Source of the DNA: Dipetalonema caudispina
Lineage: Eukaryota; Nematoda; Chromadorea; Rhabditida; Onchocercidae
Direction of reading: 5' to 3'
Assembly (NCBI GenBank): GCA_013365325.1
Contig: JABVXV010000040.1
Span: 186,001 to 250,000 of the forward strand
Length of the DNA: 64,000 bases
Position numbers and translations under genes: made by a program. The notes below the pieces were generated by a model, which was not told the DNA's origin, made no database searches, and worked only from the letters and a program-made list of their open reading frames with translations. Shown here one piece after another: positions 51,418-63,300 of this stretch (positions within the stretch are counted from its first letter, which is position 1; each line of letters begins with the position of its first letter).

Positions 51418-52071
51418 TTGACGGATGAAAATATAAGTTTTAGTGATTCCGATCGTAACATATCGTATGTGTATCAGTTGCTTGCATATCTAATGTGGCG
51501 CTATTATCTGTCAACTTATTTTACTGCAGAAATTGTTCATTTCAATCAAAACAAACTGTTCCCTGACATACGAGTTCTATATTGGACTTTTAACCATTGA
51601 ACTTGAAGACCTGGAAATGATTTTTTGAAAGATGCTTAAAAGCTCTGAAAAAGCGAATTGTTTTCACTTTTGGAATTTGCATTATTCAAATTTAGACAAA
51701 TGATAGTAAGCAGTGATGAAGCCCTTTTACAAGTTATATGCTTTGGAATGATTGAATCGAAAAAAGGAAGATTAAAACAGAAAGTGAAATCCATCCGGTA
51801 TATTCGCTACAAAATGCTACTTGAAAAGTCTCTGAAAAGATCATGCATTTATTAAACATATGACGATCTTGTATTGAGAATTCTAATTCGAGCAATTTTG
51901 GTGGGTAATTGCAAGAAAATTACCTATCTCTTTTCTATTCTTGCAAACACCATTGAACATGAATTAAAATTTGGCAGTAGTAATTTCTCGGAATTTCGCA
52001 ATAACATGTTAGAATTTCCAATCAGTTGTCTGATCAGTCAACAGGCGAAACAATTTTTTGTAGACATATAA
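51418..52071 (+). pseudogene. Possible decayed coding remnant of unknown origin
   Basis: Open stretches 51418-51597, 51658-51852 and 51874-52068 lie in one reading frame, separated only by clustered stops. The last two read through a single TAA (51853-51855) and look like a helical region (LVLRILIRAILVGNC, YLFSILANTIEHELKF). No start, splice pattern or family match is evident, so this may be a pseudogene or chance. Confidence 0.25.
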
Positions 52072-52301
52072 ACGTTGCAAAAGTGTGCAACTGTAATGCG
52101 CCAATGATTTTCTACAGTAAATTTTCCTGCAATAAAATATTAACAAATTTATAATAGCACTAAAAAAATCCCATAGTACTGAAATGTGGTTCATTTAATT
52201 TTAAAAAACAATTGATGCATTCACTTTCAAAATTTGAATTGCACAGATTTCAGAGAGAGAAAAAATTGCTCGTGGGTATTTCAAAATTAAATATTTATAA
52301 C

Positions 52302-52338
52302 AAATAATTTGTAACAAACTATTTGTTACAAATTATTT
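52302..52338. repeat. Perfect 17-bp inverted repeat with a 3-base spacer
   Basis: AAATAATTTGTAACAAA at 52302-52318 is followed by CTA and then by its exact reverse complement at 52322-52338. A further partial copy TTTGTTACAAAAG follows at about 52350. It could form a hairpin in RNA or a cruciform in DNA; no gene edge is nearby. Confidence 0.95.
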
Positions 52339-52576
52339 TCTCCAAAATTTGTTACAAAAGATTGCTAATAAATTATTATCGTTGTAAAATAAAATACTTG
52401 AATGCTCGAAACATCATTTCACTTCCTTTTCTTCTTGTCTTATTCAGTTAATTCTTCTTTCATTCCACTTCAGAAATGCTGAAAATAATCAATTTTATTA
52501 GCTTTCTACATTAGAAAAGAAACAAATTTACATAATTATTTCTACTTGATAATGTAAATAGTACTATGATTTAGCA

Positions 52577-52789
52577 ATGGAAAAGAATTCATTGCTATAC
52601 GTGAGAAAAACTTTTGATTTGGTAAAGTGAAGTTAATATTATAAATGTTGCAAGCAATAAAGGCTGATAATCACATGTCAACAAATTGAGAAGCGTTGAT
52701 AGTGCAAATTAAAGGAAGAGAAGTTGAAAGCAAAGAAAATGAGCATTCAAAAACCGAAGGATTACTTTCTGAAAATTTTGATTCAGTGA
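52577..52789 (+). CDS. Small two-exon candidate gene, 43 residues
   Basis: ATG at 52577 sits two bases after TATGATTTAG, a possible trans-splice acceptor. Fifteen codons (MEKNSLLYVRKTFDL) end at donor TTG|GTAAAG. An acceptor GTTGATAG at 52702 leads in phase 0 to 28 codons rich in Lys (KLKEEKLKAKKM) and a TGA. Another frame of the second exon is open too, so this is weak. If real it is a tiny basic protein of unknown function. Confidence 0.2.
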
Positions 52790-53667
52790 TAAAACTTGGA
52801 ATATTGTAATATCGAAGGAATGTTTACTTTTACGGAAGGACAAAGATGACAGTAACAAACTGTTATGGTACTCATTTCAAATGATTCTCTCTTTATGGTA
52901 ATTCGTAATTGCCAAATGTTGGTATCCTAATGAAAATGTCTAACAAAAGCAATCTTTCTTCACAATTTCATAAATTTAGAGGAAAAGATGTTAAAAGCTT
53001 GCTAAAAAACTCTTTTTTTAGACAATTTACCCAATTATAAGGGTATTATAATAACAGAAAAAACGACGCTATGCAATTAGCAAAAATTAATTTTTCAAAA
53101 GACATAAATTTTTAAACTTCACAATGCTAATTCACAAGGTACAATAACTGAGTACATCAAATCTACTTGTGTACTAAAATTTGCTATAATAAAAAAAAAA
53201 AAACAAAACGATGGAACTGTAAATAAATGAATAAGGTAAAGGGAATTCTGATTAATAGGATCGAAAGATGTGATTGAAACGAATTCAAGTGAAGCGTTAA
53301 CGCATGTTACGTTGAAAGGAATGTATAAATGTGGATTGATCCGTGACCTTTCAACTATTATAACGAAGTTGCACACATACAATAATTTATAGCTAAGCTA
53401 ATTTTTTAGAAATAAAAAATGATGCAAAACAGATTTATAATATTAGCAATCTAACATAAAACAAACAATTACGCATAACTTTAGGTATGATATCAATCAT
53501 CGATCACTTGGAATATATCTTCTAAAATATATTTAACTATGAGTGGATAAAGAGCTTAGATTTAGTTATTATACAATTTGTATTAATGCAAAAATAGCAC
53601 AGAAGAAAATAAACAAAAGTTAAATAATAAGAGAGGTAGAAGATGAGGTAGATATATCGAGTCATTG

Positions 53668-53691
53668 TTACAACAATTATAATTGTTGTAA
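53668..53691. repeat. 24-bp perfect palindrome
   Basis: TTACAACAATTA followed directly by its reverse complement TAATTGTTGTAA. It lies in intergenic sequence with no gene within 1.5 kb. Confidence 0.95.
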
Positions 53692-55283
53692 TTCTATAAG
53701 GTGATATCTGAGGCAAATGGAGAACGTAACATATGAGAACGGATAATCTTGAAAAATTTTAATAACAAGACTAATTAAATCGAATACAATAAAGCTGATG
53801 AATTGATTATGTGATAAAATGCTGATCAAAATAAGACATATAATCGAATAATGACATTTTCATTATCTTTTTTTTAATGTCAAATGAATAACTTCGTTTG
53901 CTTATTGGATTTTGATAATGAAAATAAATTTGCTTAATATTTACTAATGTTATATTCATCTTTAATTGACTAAAAATATAATATTATCCATTTATCATCT
54001 TTTAAATTTGAAAAAATATGCATTTTTGATTGATTAATAATTTTTCGTAAGAAAATTTCTATCAAGAACAAATAACGTTGAGAAGATTCTTATATTTTGT
54101 ATACTGATAGAGGAAACTAGCAGGACCAAGATAACTTTAAAGTAACCGATAGAAGAGGAAGAAGAATGACTGATTATAGACAATTAAGAAGGATGATGAA
54201 CTATGCAACTCTGAAAGGTCACCTAGACGTAATGTCTCTATTTTAAGATGAAAATATATGATAGAATGAATTGCAATATATGTTATGTTTATTCATACCT
54301 CTTTTATAACTCATCGGAATCTACCGGAACGTGACCATAATACGGATGAAGATTAATCAGTTCAACTTGTTTGTTATTGGAGACAATTGATGTTTCATAA
54401 TCATACCACCATAATTTTACGGTTTAGAGGAGACGTTAAAATTGAGCGAAGGCGTATTGTTGGAGTGACTTGCTGGGTTTAAGATATTAGAGAAGGGAGT
54501 TCAGTTCATCGAGATTGTTTGGGTATGCAATGGGACGAACCAGTCGAGTGGTACCAAAACAGTGAGATTTTCATTTGATATCATTATTGTTACTCTCATC
54601 CTCATATTCCAATTTACAATTCAATTTCCTATTTTAATTGAATTTATTATTGACCCTTTAGGGCAACTTTGTCACTCTCAAAACGTTCATTATATAACAG
54701 GAGGGAGGCTAAGAGCTTGAAATATTTCCTAAAAATGAGCTAGTAGCCGTTTAATCTTGCTTAATTTTGTTAATAAACAGATTTTTTATTAAACGATTTC
54801 ATTGGAAAGAAGGAATTTAAAGAGTAACCAAGAATCTGTTGAAGTGGATGGTAATGAATATTAATTATCATCTTTGTCTTTCCAAATGTAGATAGTTTCT
54901 ACAAATTGTACGGAGTAGCAATAATTAGATATAGGGTGCACTGATTATATCATTTAGTTTCTACAAAATTACGGATTTATCGAGCATAAGTAACGGTTGT
55001 TGCACTGTGGTGAGAAGTAATTCTACATATTATATTGGTGGTAACAGTAGGATAATGTAGATAGTGCTGCTTCTATGATCATTTCTAAAGTCGAAATCCC
55101 CCTTTTGAAGGATTACCACGCATAATAGTACCGGTTTTCTGCTGGTTTATCAGAAGTGTATTCTACAAACGATAAGTTTTTTATTCGAAACTCAATAATT
55201 TGTTTCGTAATTCATGTATGCCGGCTTCGAAGAGCTGAATAACATTCTCCATTTCTTATTCTGTTTGTTTTCATTATTATAAG

Positions 55284-55384
55284 CGCAAAGAGCTATTGCC
55301 TTGTCGCTTGGCAAGAGTCCCAGCAAAATCATTGAGGATTTATCCAAACACAATTCTCGACCGGATAAGAGGACGGGGAAACGG
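55284..55384 (+). other. pir-1: Candidate upstream coding exon of pir-1
   Basis: After acceptor TTATAAG at 55283, a frame entered in phase 1 runs 33 codons (ALSLGKSPSKIIEDL, SRPDKRTGKR) to donor CGG|GTATAA in phase 0. That phase matches the acceptor at 55654, joining TGKR to KVSFRWLRYEPVG. Human and worm family members have a basic N-terminal leader before the RW..Y.PVG motif, as here. No start codon was found for it, so a further upstream exon would be needed. Confidence 0.4.
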
Positions 55385-55573
55385 GTATAAACATTAATTA
55401 TTCATAAAGGCACATATGTTAGATGGAAATGAACGGTAAGCGAAACGGCAAAATTCTTTCCAGTAAACGATGGATTTAAGAGAAAAGTAGTCCGCTTTCT
55501 CCACTTTTCCTTATTCCGTCGATGTCTTTTCATTGTAATAAAAATGGTATAAGTGCATGCTGTAATTGGATAA

Positions 55574-58045
55574 ATGCGCTTTAGTACATTATCTCAATTG
55601 TTAAAGTCTTTTTTCAGGAATTTAGTTTATTTCACATGTGTAAAATCTTTCCAGAAAGTTTCTTTTAGATGGTTACGCTATGAACCAGTTGGTTTACCAA
55701 TACCAAATACACGGTTTTTGGTTTTCAAAACACCTCTTAGCACAACATTATCAACGAAAATACCGAAGGAGAAGCGATTCACTACCTTGAATCTTCTACA
55801 AAAAGTAAGTCGATCTAGGCAGTGACGTTTTGATTAATGTTGGTGGTATTACATTTCATTTTCTAAGTCAACGAATACTGCATAGTTATCGAATGGATTT
55901 CTCTCTGCAGTTTTAAATCCGATCTCACAAGTTTAATTTATAAGTTTATTTTATATTCCATATTTCGTTTTTTTTCCTTCTACTTGGTCTATAATGTTTA
56001 ATTTTGACTAATATGTTAATATTTTTATGCTGCTCACAGAGCTAAAAATAACTGTCCCAACTTTTTTTCTATGAAGAAATTATTCTTTCACATATAAAGA
56101 AGAGATGATTATAGTTTCTAAAACAAACTTTTCCAGTTGGGCGAAAAAGGGATTCAAATAGGTCTTATCATTGATTTGACGGATACGGATCGTTACTATG
56201 AACGCAGTGATATCGAAGGAATGTGCATTTTATATGAAAAAATTAACTGTCCTGGTCGAGGTTTTATTGAAAGAGACGATCTCGTGGATGCATTCAATGC
56301 TGTTGTGGACAGTTTTTTGGAATCAAATGCTGATAACGGTACATCTTATAACTTAACTTAAGAAGAGAATAAGAAACTAAAATTGGTCGAAGATTTCGTG
56401 TTTACTTATTAACCACTTTTTAATTCTACACTTGATATTTGTATGGTTCACCGGAAATAGTTTTATCAGTTACGAACATTTTAACACGGATTGAGGTTGC
56501 TCGAGATTGCTGCATATATTCTTATCTCTTCATTCCAACTTGTTTATAACTGTTTTCTTTGAAATTAGTTTTTATATTATATAAATAAAAATTCCAGAGA
56601 TGATGATCGGCGTCCATTGTACAAATGGTGTTAATCGAAGCGGTTATTTGATATGTCGATTTTTAATTGACCGTTTGGGGTGGTCTTCGCATGATGCCAT
56701 TGATGGTAATTTATACGTATTTACATATATATAGTTTAGTATAGTGAATATTTTAAATGTGGTATTAGAAGATTCGATTTTTAGCTTTCGAAAGGACTCG
56801 TGGCTATCCAATTGAACGCGGATCATACGTACAGGCACTGCACAGAGCTGCAAAAGAAAGGCGATCGAAGAAGTAAGTTTATCCAAGGAACTCAGAGACT
56901 TTATCACTTCTAAAGAATTGATATTTTGATGGGCTAGGAATTTCTGATGTTGGTTTTCAATATATTCAAAACAAATTTGGAAGATATAAAAAATTTTGTT
57001 GTTCGTGAGTATTGTACATTTTTTCAAGAAATTTAATAGTAGGGCCTGATCGAAATTTAGAATTGTAAACTGAGATATGATTGAATCTTTTATACCAGTA
57101 GAATCAAATAAATATTAAATTGTAAACTGGTATGAGTTTCCCATCACCTACTAATTTAAAGATAGTGACAATTTGATAGGGCAAAATACAAATTTTTTCC
57201 ATGTTTTATCAAGTTTTAACAATAGTAATGTTTTAGAAGGCATAAACATGTCGAAGAAGTGATTTCAAGTGATGAGTCCGAAGTGCAAAAAATGTTGAAG
57301 AAGCGAACTAAACACAAGAAAAGGAGGAAAAATGAGAATGGTTCTGGTGAAGAAAATGGTACTCCTGATATGGAAGCTGTTCTCAATCAAATGGCAATTG
57401 CATTTGAGGTATCTCTGATGTCTTCCACTGCATATTTGAATTTTCGAACATGTTATTTAGAATTCAATTAGGATATTTGGGGACATGTATATATAACCTA
57501 TTTTGGACGTTGATAGAATTTTTTTACTTATATTTAAGTTAATATCCACGCTCCAGCTTTGTCCATTACAGCAACACCAATCATCGTTGAATTCACTTAG
57601 CGAAGCATCGATAAACTTTGGAATGGAAGTAACTACTAGTACTACAGAAGCACAACAACAATCACAATCTTCATCACATATTTCCGCCGAAAACAGTCCA
57701 TTTATCGGTAGTACAGGTACTTGGGAAGAAGAGGAAGACGATGATCTCAGTGCTGAGCAGGTGAGATTTGCTTTAAGTATGTCAGTAATCCTTTTTTTTT
57801 TTCAAACTATAAGAATATATGCAGTTCGATATTTCTTCGATTTACGAATTTTGTTGAGTAAGTCAATTCACATTTTCCAGGATCTACAAACAATGAGTAC
57901 AGGTGATGAACCAGAGATCGAAATTTCAAAGTCAAAGAAAAGACGAGAAAGGAGACTAAGATTGCAGAAACAATTTGAGTTGATGAAAACAGGCAACTTC
58001 TGGAAGATCAATGAAATGCAAAAGGAAAAGTTTGGCACATCATAA
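55574..58045 (+). CDS. pir-1: PIR-1/DUSP11-type RNA 5'-triphosphatase
   Basis: Atypical dual-specificity phosphatase that removes gamma and beta phosphates from 5'-triphosphate RNA; C. elegans PIR-1 acts in small-RNA pathways. Exons: 55655-55804, 56137-56338, 56598-56705, 56785-56872, 57237-57408, 57572-57760, 57881-58045 (357 residues). The frame is also open back to ATG 55574, adding 27 Phe-rich residues, but the acceptor CTTTCCAG at 55654 suggests the true N-terminus is spliced from upstream. Landmarks in order: RWLRYEPVGLPIPNTRFLVF, IGLIIDLTDTDRYY, the P-loop HCTNGVNRSGYLICRFLID with catalytic Cys and Arg (exon 56598-56705), and FERTRGYPIERGSYVQAL. The last three exons add about 175 residues beyond the catalytic domain: a basic run (KKRTKHKKRRK), a Ser/Gln-rich part, an acidic run (WEEEEDDD) and a basic coiled tail ending FGTS. 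This tail is long for the family. Confidence 0.9.
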
Positions 58046-60353
58046 GATAGTGGAAGATCAAATAACTGAAATTTCTACTTCATAACTATTTCCATGTAAT
58101 AATTGGTGCTTTAAAGTTGTGAAGTAAATTGCTTATTCTTAAAATGCACACAAAACGATCAAGATTCATTAGGTGCTTACTGCATAGGTTCTTACGCCTT
58201 ATCTCAAAAGCTTGAAATTTCATTTGTTATTCTCCTAAATTTGTTTTTTCGTGGAAGCTTTTAGTATGTCTACCTATTCAACCAGTGCCATGTATTGAGT
58301 TTTACCATGATGCAATGACGGAGCATGTATTGCACTCCTATAACAGCAATTCAAAATTTAAGCTCATGTACTCTGTTGAAGGCGTAGTGTGTTGAATGAT
58401 TTATGAATTTTTGTAATTTAGAATTAAATAGTTAGATCAGTTTTGACTATACAATGGTGTTTGCAACTTCAAAAGAATAATGCTGTTTTCGAAGTAATTG
58501 GAAATGTTGAATTACTGAACTTCATTTTGTTGTTGAGAGTTAGAGAGTGTTACGTAACACGTAGTATGAGACTTACCTCACCAATTATTTGACTGAATAA
58601 AAATAATTCGGTGGGGAAAAGTAGAAAGAAAAAGGAAAACATTCAGAATCGTCTTGAAATGTTCATCGCGACATTCCAACGTGATATGTGAGCTTTTACA
58701 AATGTCATCTTTTTAGAAGGGTATGGTTTTTTCTTGGATTTAAACTCAATATGATGAGACTGGTTGAAGTTTAGGTCTGTAAAACTGAATTTGAAAGAGA
58801 TTGCAATGAACTGAAATTGCACTTTTTGTTCAATCATAATCATAGTGTTGTTTATCAGAAGTGTCACTGTAACAGTAATGGTATTGTGTGAACCTTAGAT
58901 GTGACATTTTTGATCGTTAGGTTACATATTATTCCTTTTCATATTTATTGTAAATGAATTCTTTCTGGATTGCTTTTTATCTTATCCTATTATTTATTTC
59001 CAATTTTTTCTTTCTATCGATTATTTTAAGGATTAGAGTACGAAAAGTTCGATTTCTCTTCGAAGCTTTAGCTTCGAAGCTTTAAAGGAAAAGTATCTTT
59101 AAAATACAGGAACATTTTGATCTATAAGCATTGTTTCAAGGAATGAGAGACAAAGAGGGAGACATAGTTGGTCAGATAGTGAATATAGCTTAACAGTGAT
59201 GGAAGCATTTTGTGGGAAATTAGTAAAAGGAAAAAGCCGAGTTTTTAATTCCAAACAAGAAAACAAACTTATAGAAAGAACTGTTATGATCGTGAGGCTA
59301 CACTCTGGAAATTCAAAAGGTCACGCAGCTAAATAATGTGAGATTGCGCTGCTACCTACCTCATTCATATGGCCTACTTTGTCTTTATTGAATAACTTTG
59401 ACTGAGTTGGAGAATTCCATTCCTCATTGCTGACTAAAAATCACTCTATCTGACCCGTTTGACAAAAGTTGTCATCAGCATAGGTAATCAAAACTGTTAT
59501 CTTTGGGATGCATTTAAGGATTTTCATCATTGATGATACTAGAGATGATAAAAGTAATGCGCCAAAAGATATGGGAAGGCGTTAAAGGAGACTAGTTGAT
59601 GTTACGAGGACATGGGATAAGATGTCACTACGGTCACATGAAGTAATTCCTGTCTACTCTACAGGCTAAGATGACCGCATATTGGCTCCCAAAACCATTG
59701 AAATCACCATAAATCATTTGTGCGCTTATCCTTTTTTTATTGTTTTTTTAGTTCGTATTTCTTTCTCTTCGTTTTCCTCCTTCCTCACGCCTCCACTAAA
59801 GATTTTTTCAAAAAATTAGTTCCATAAAAGGTTCGAGATGAATTTAATAGTTGATGAGATTGAGCAAAATAGATGATCTTTCAATCGTTGCAGTCGGTAA
59901 TTCAACAATGCATTAAGAGTTCTCTGGTATTGTGTCAGCAGATAGTAGTGTTGGTGGACTATTATGATTTATTAAAAACAACTATTCATTTTCGAATCAC
60001 TGCAGGAAAATAGCATACAGCTCCTGGTATCACAGATTATAGAGATGAGTGATATCATTGATTTCAAATATATCTATGATACCAGTACATCATTGACATC
60101 TTTGGCATCAGTTGAAACAAAGTTTCCCTGGTTAGAGTGTGCATATCTTACTAATTTAAGATCTTCTTATTTTTCACTTATTGAAATATATTCACGTATT
60201 TGTACTGCTTCAAGCATTTTACTTACGTTGTTACGTAAAATACATTTTACGCATTTCATGCATTTTACGTGCGCCAGAATTTCAAATTATCTTATTTACA
60301 CTTTATATTTTTAGATGTTACCTATTGTCATTCTTTTTAGTAGAAGCTTATTT
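58046..60353. other. Intergenic region between pir-1 and the APC4 gene
   Basis: Holds the pir-1 3' UTR, with an AATAAA at 58596-58601 as one possible signal, and the upstream region of APC4. The frame 60006-60150 follows a good acceptor (CACTGCAG) and starts with an in-frame ATG at 60045, but no donor joins it cleanly to the next gene. Nothing else is recognised. Confidence 0.5.
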
Positions 60354-60363
60354 ATCGTTGCAG
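60354..60363 (+). promoter_or_regulatory. Splice or trans-splice acceptor before APC4 start
   Basis: TATCGTTGCAG ends at 60363, 23 bases before ATG 60387. The intervening bases are open in the ATG frame, so this may be a spliced-leader site or an internal acceptor of a longer N-terminus. Confidence 0.4.
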
Positions 60364-60386
60364 AAAAAGGTTTGGAAAGTGAAATC

Positions 60387-63300
60387 ATGGATTCAGTATG
60401 TGCGTCAAGCCATTGCATCCCAACTGATTTAATGGGCAAAACAGTTTTAAGTCGCCGTTCTCCTTTCAAGGTTATCGTTCTTGTGTACTTTAGGTTATAT
60501 CGTTGACAGAGACAGAACTGTCAGACGAGCTGATAGTAACTACCATAAAATCTGAATTCCAGGTAACCCAGTCGTAAAGCCTAAAATCCAGATAATTTGG
60601 TTATACTATTGTGTATTTTATCCCATGAATGCTTATACTTAATTTCCTTCGATATCATTACATGGAAGAAGCGTATCATTTCAGGTTCATCAAGCTCTAT
60701 GGAATCCAACTATTGATTTATTGACCTTAGGTTCTCAAAAGGGTGAAGTATGTGTACGACGTTTGCATTGGAGACATGGATGGAAGGTAAATTTGGTTTA
60801 TATCTCTGAAGTATGAAAGATTTTCTATAAAATTCTTCAAAATATGTGTCTTTTAGTTTTGATTTGTCTATTACAATTTCGTCATTTGATTTTAATTTTT
60901 AGTAAACAAATTGAATAAAGGGAGTTTATATCCCTGATTTTCTATTACTTCTAGAGGGACATCTATGATGTCAAACCACTGTTGTTGGATCGAGTCAAAT
61001 CGGAAGGTGAAATTAGATTGGAAACGATGTGTTGGAGTCCTGATGGCAAGGTAAACATCACATCTTGATATTCAATTTGAAATCTAAATGCTTACTTTTT
61101 TTAGTCTGATATTAATATACTAATTTCAGGTTCTCGCGACAGCTTTTAGCGACGGTTGTATTCATCTGCTAGATGCTGAGAAAGGAATCGTCAGGTTTAC
61201 TGTCAGGTGGAAGAGCTGATTTCGTTTGTTTGTTAACTGCTTCGATGTTATTTTATTAATTCCGATTAAAAATTAACTTAAAGATATTTAACTTTGGTGG
61301 TAATTCAGTAGTGAAGCATTTTTCCACATTTAAAATTTTGCTGATTTATTTTGAATTTAGGATGAAAACTCGTGTGACGCGGATGAGATGGCAACAATTT
61401 AATCAAAAATTGAACATGAATCTAATAAGTGAGGACGCACTTTCCGGCGCAGTAAGTAACTGTTTTGACTTGTCACTCTGCATAAATCATATTCGATGTT
61501 TAGTCGTTGTCTGTAGAAATTTTGATCATTATTCAAGTCCTAAGTTTTCCAGCTTGTCCTGTTAACTTAATTTAAGAAGTTAACAAATCCTCTGTTTCCA
61601 TGACTTATAAGCATTTATAAAGTAAAAATTGGTGGAAAAGTGATGTCTAACTTTGCTTGAAGCTGCTGAGGGGAAAAGATTCATAAGGAGAATGCACTAG
61701 ATATTATAATCAGCTTTTGGAAACATTTTTTTTTTTCCCGAAGACCGTTTGTGGAAAACGCTGTTGAAAAAAAGGTATTTTCAGCTTGGTGACTTGTCAG
61801 AAAGCGAAAGTCTGAATGATAAATCAGAAGAATTGAATCAGCTGAGAGCGATGAAATCATTCTGTGACAGCAGTAATCTCAGTGTTCTTGGAACTTTGTT
61901 ATTCGCGCTTAATGTAGAAAATGCTATCATTATTTTGGCAGCGGGTGTTCTTCCTATTGCTTCCATCGAACCGCCACTCCACTTTTTTGGTGCGTTTTTC
62001 TGTATTATTGTGAAAATCCCAACTCAATTTTTTTTTTCATTCATATAAATGATGCTTTGAATAGGGAGTACATTCCGGTTCCCGTAAATGGATTCTCTAT
62101 TCCACATTTTACATTACTTCTCGTAAAGATATGATCGCAAAAAAATTATGAAGCGGTCTCGACATTACTTTTTCCGAGACTTTTGCACTGTTTAGGCAAT
62201 TGCGACCCGTATTCAATAACAGTAGGCGACATGTTTTTTTCGTCCAAGCGAGACCAATTGATGGTGGTATATTCCAGTATGGGCCAGCTCAGTCCAGGTG
62301 GTGAAATTTGCTCATTTGATAATGTTCATAATCAAGTTGTAATGAACACGTAGTATCAATTTTACAGAATAAATTCTTGAAGAATTGAGTAGTTTCATAA
62401 ATTTTTATAAAATATTCGAGTGGTTAGAATGAATTCTTGAACTATCAGAAGTTTTACAATAAAGATCAAAGTACAGTTCTTTACATATCTCTCATTCCAC
62501 TTCAAAGCATTTTTTTAGCAGGTAATCTAGGAATGAATACTCAGGTAATTGGTTTCGACATCGATAGTTTAGGCTATCTAAAAAACGGCCTAATATGGAC
62601 CATTGCTCGCAGGTTTGTTCAACTTCAGTCTGTTTCTGGATTTTTATATGAATGTTATTCTTATCACTACACCTTATTCCTCCGTATCTTCATAGATTAT
62701 TTTTAATCACAACTCTATTGTCTGAAAAAGTATCCTCACTCATGATATTGCTAGAAAAAATTTTGAAGTTGTAATTTTTGTTTTTGAATTTTTAGAGTTT
62801 CTTTTGGACTTTTTGCATTGCAGATGGCTGAAATTAGTTTTTTACGTGTGCTTTGTTTCTGAAGCATTTGCTCGAGCAATTATCGATTGGGAGGATCAGT
62901 CGAAGGTGTTGGCCAAATTTTTATTTTGTCATGTGTTTGCTTTAATATTTCGAGCGAGTTCAATTAGCAGAATTTCTTAAGAAAGGCTGTATATATGTGG
63001 CGACTATATTTTGCAGCAGGTTATTCTGAAATGAATGCTGAGGCTATGTTTTTGTAATGCCAAGCCGTTGTTATTCTCACACAGAATTGCGTACAGGTCA
63101 GATCTTCTGAGTCATATGAAATGGTGGGAATAAACGTTTGAGAAGCTTTCCTTTAGTTTGTAAAGAGCATCATTTTTCAGGAATTTAATGAAAAATTCAA
63201 TTCTTTTGGTGAAGAAAATCCCTCAAATTGTAATCTTGGAGAATGTTTTATTAATATGATATTGACGGGACAAGCAAGTCCAGAGCTGGTGAATTTTTAT

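Larger units (their letters stand above)
51195..55573. other. Gene-poor region with scattered decayed-looking frames
   Basis: No secure gene in about 4.4 kb. It contains three consecutive same-frame open stretches (51418-52071), a small two-exon candidate (52577-52789), a perfect inverted repeat, a palindrome, and an island of higher GC at about 54,430-55,390 with overlapping open frames on both strands. Confidence 0.5.

Noticed and set aside
60045..60314. ATG at 60045 as the APC4 start
   Set aside because: No donor joins it convincingly in phase to 60364 and the peptide has no APC4 similarity; kept only as a note.
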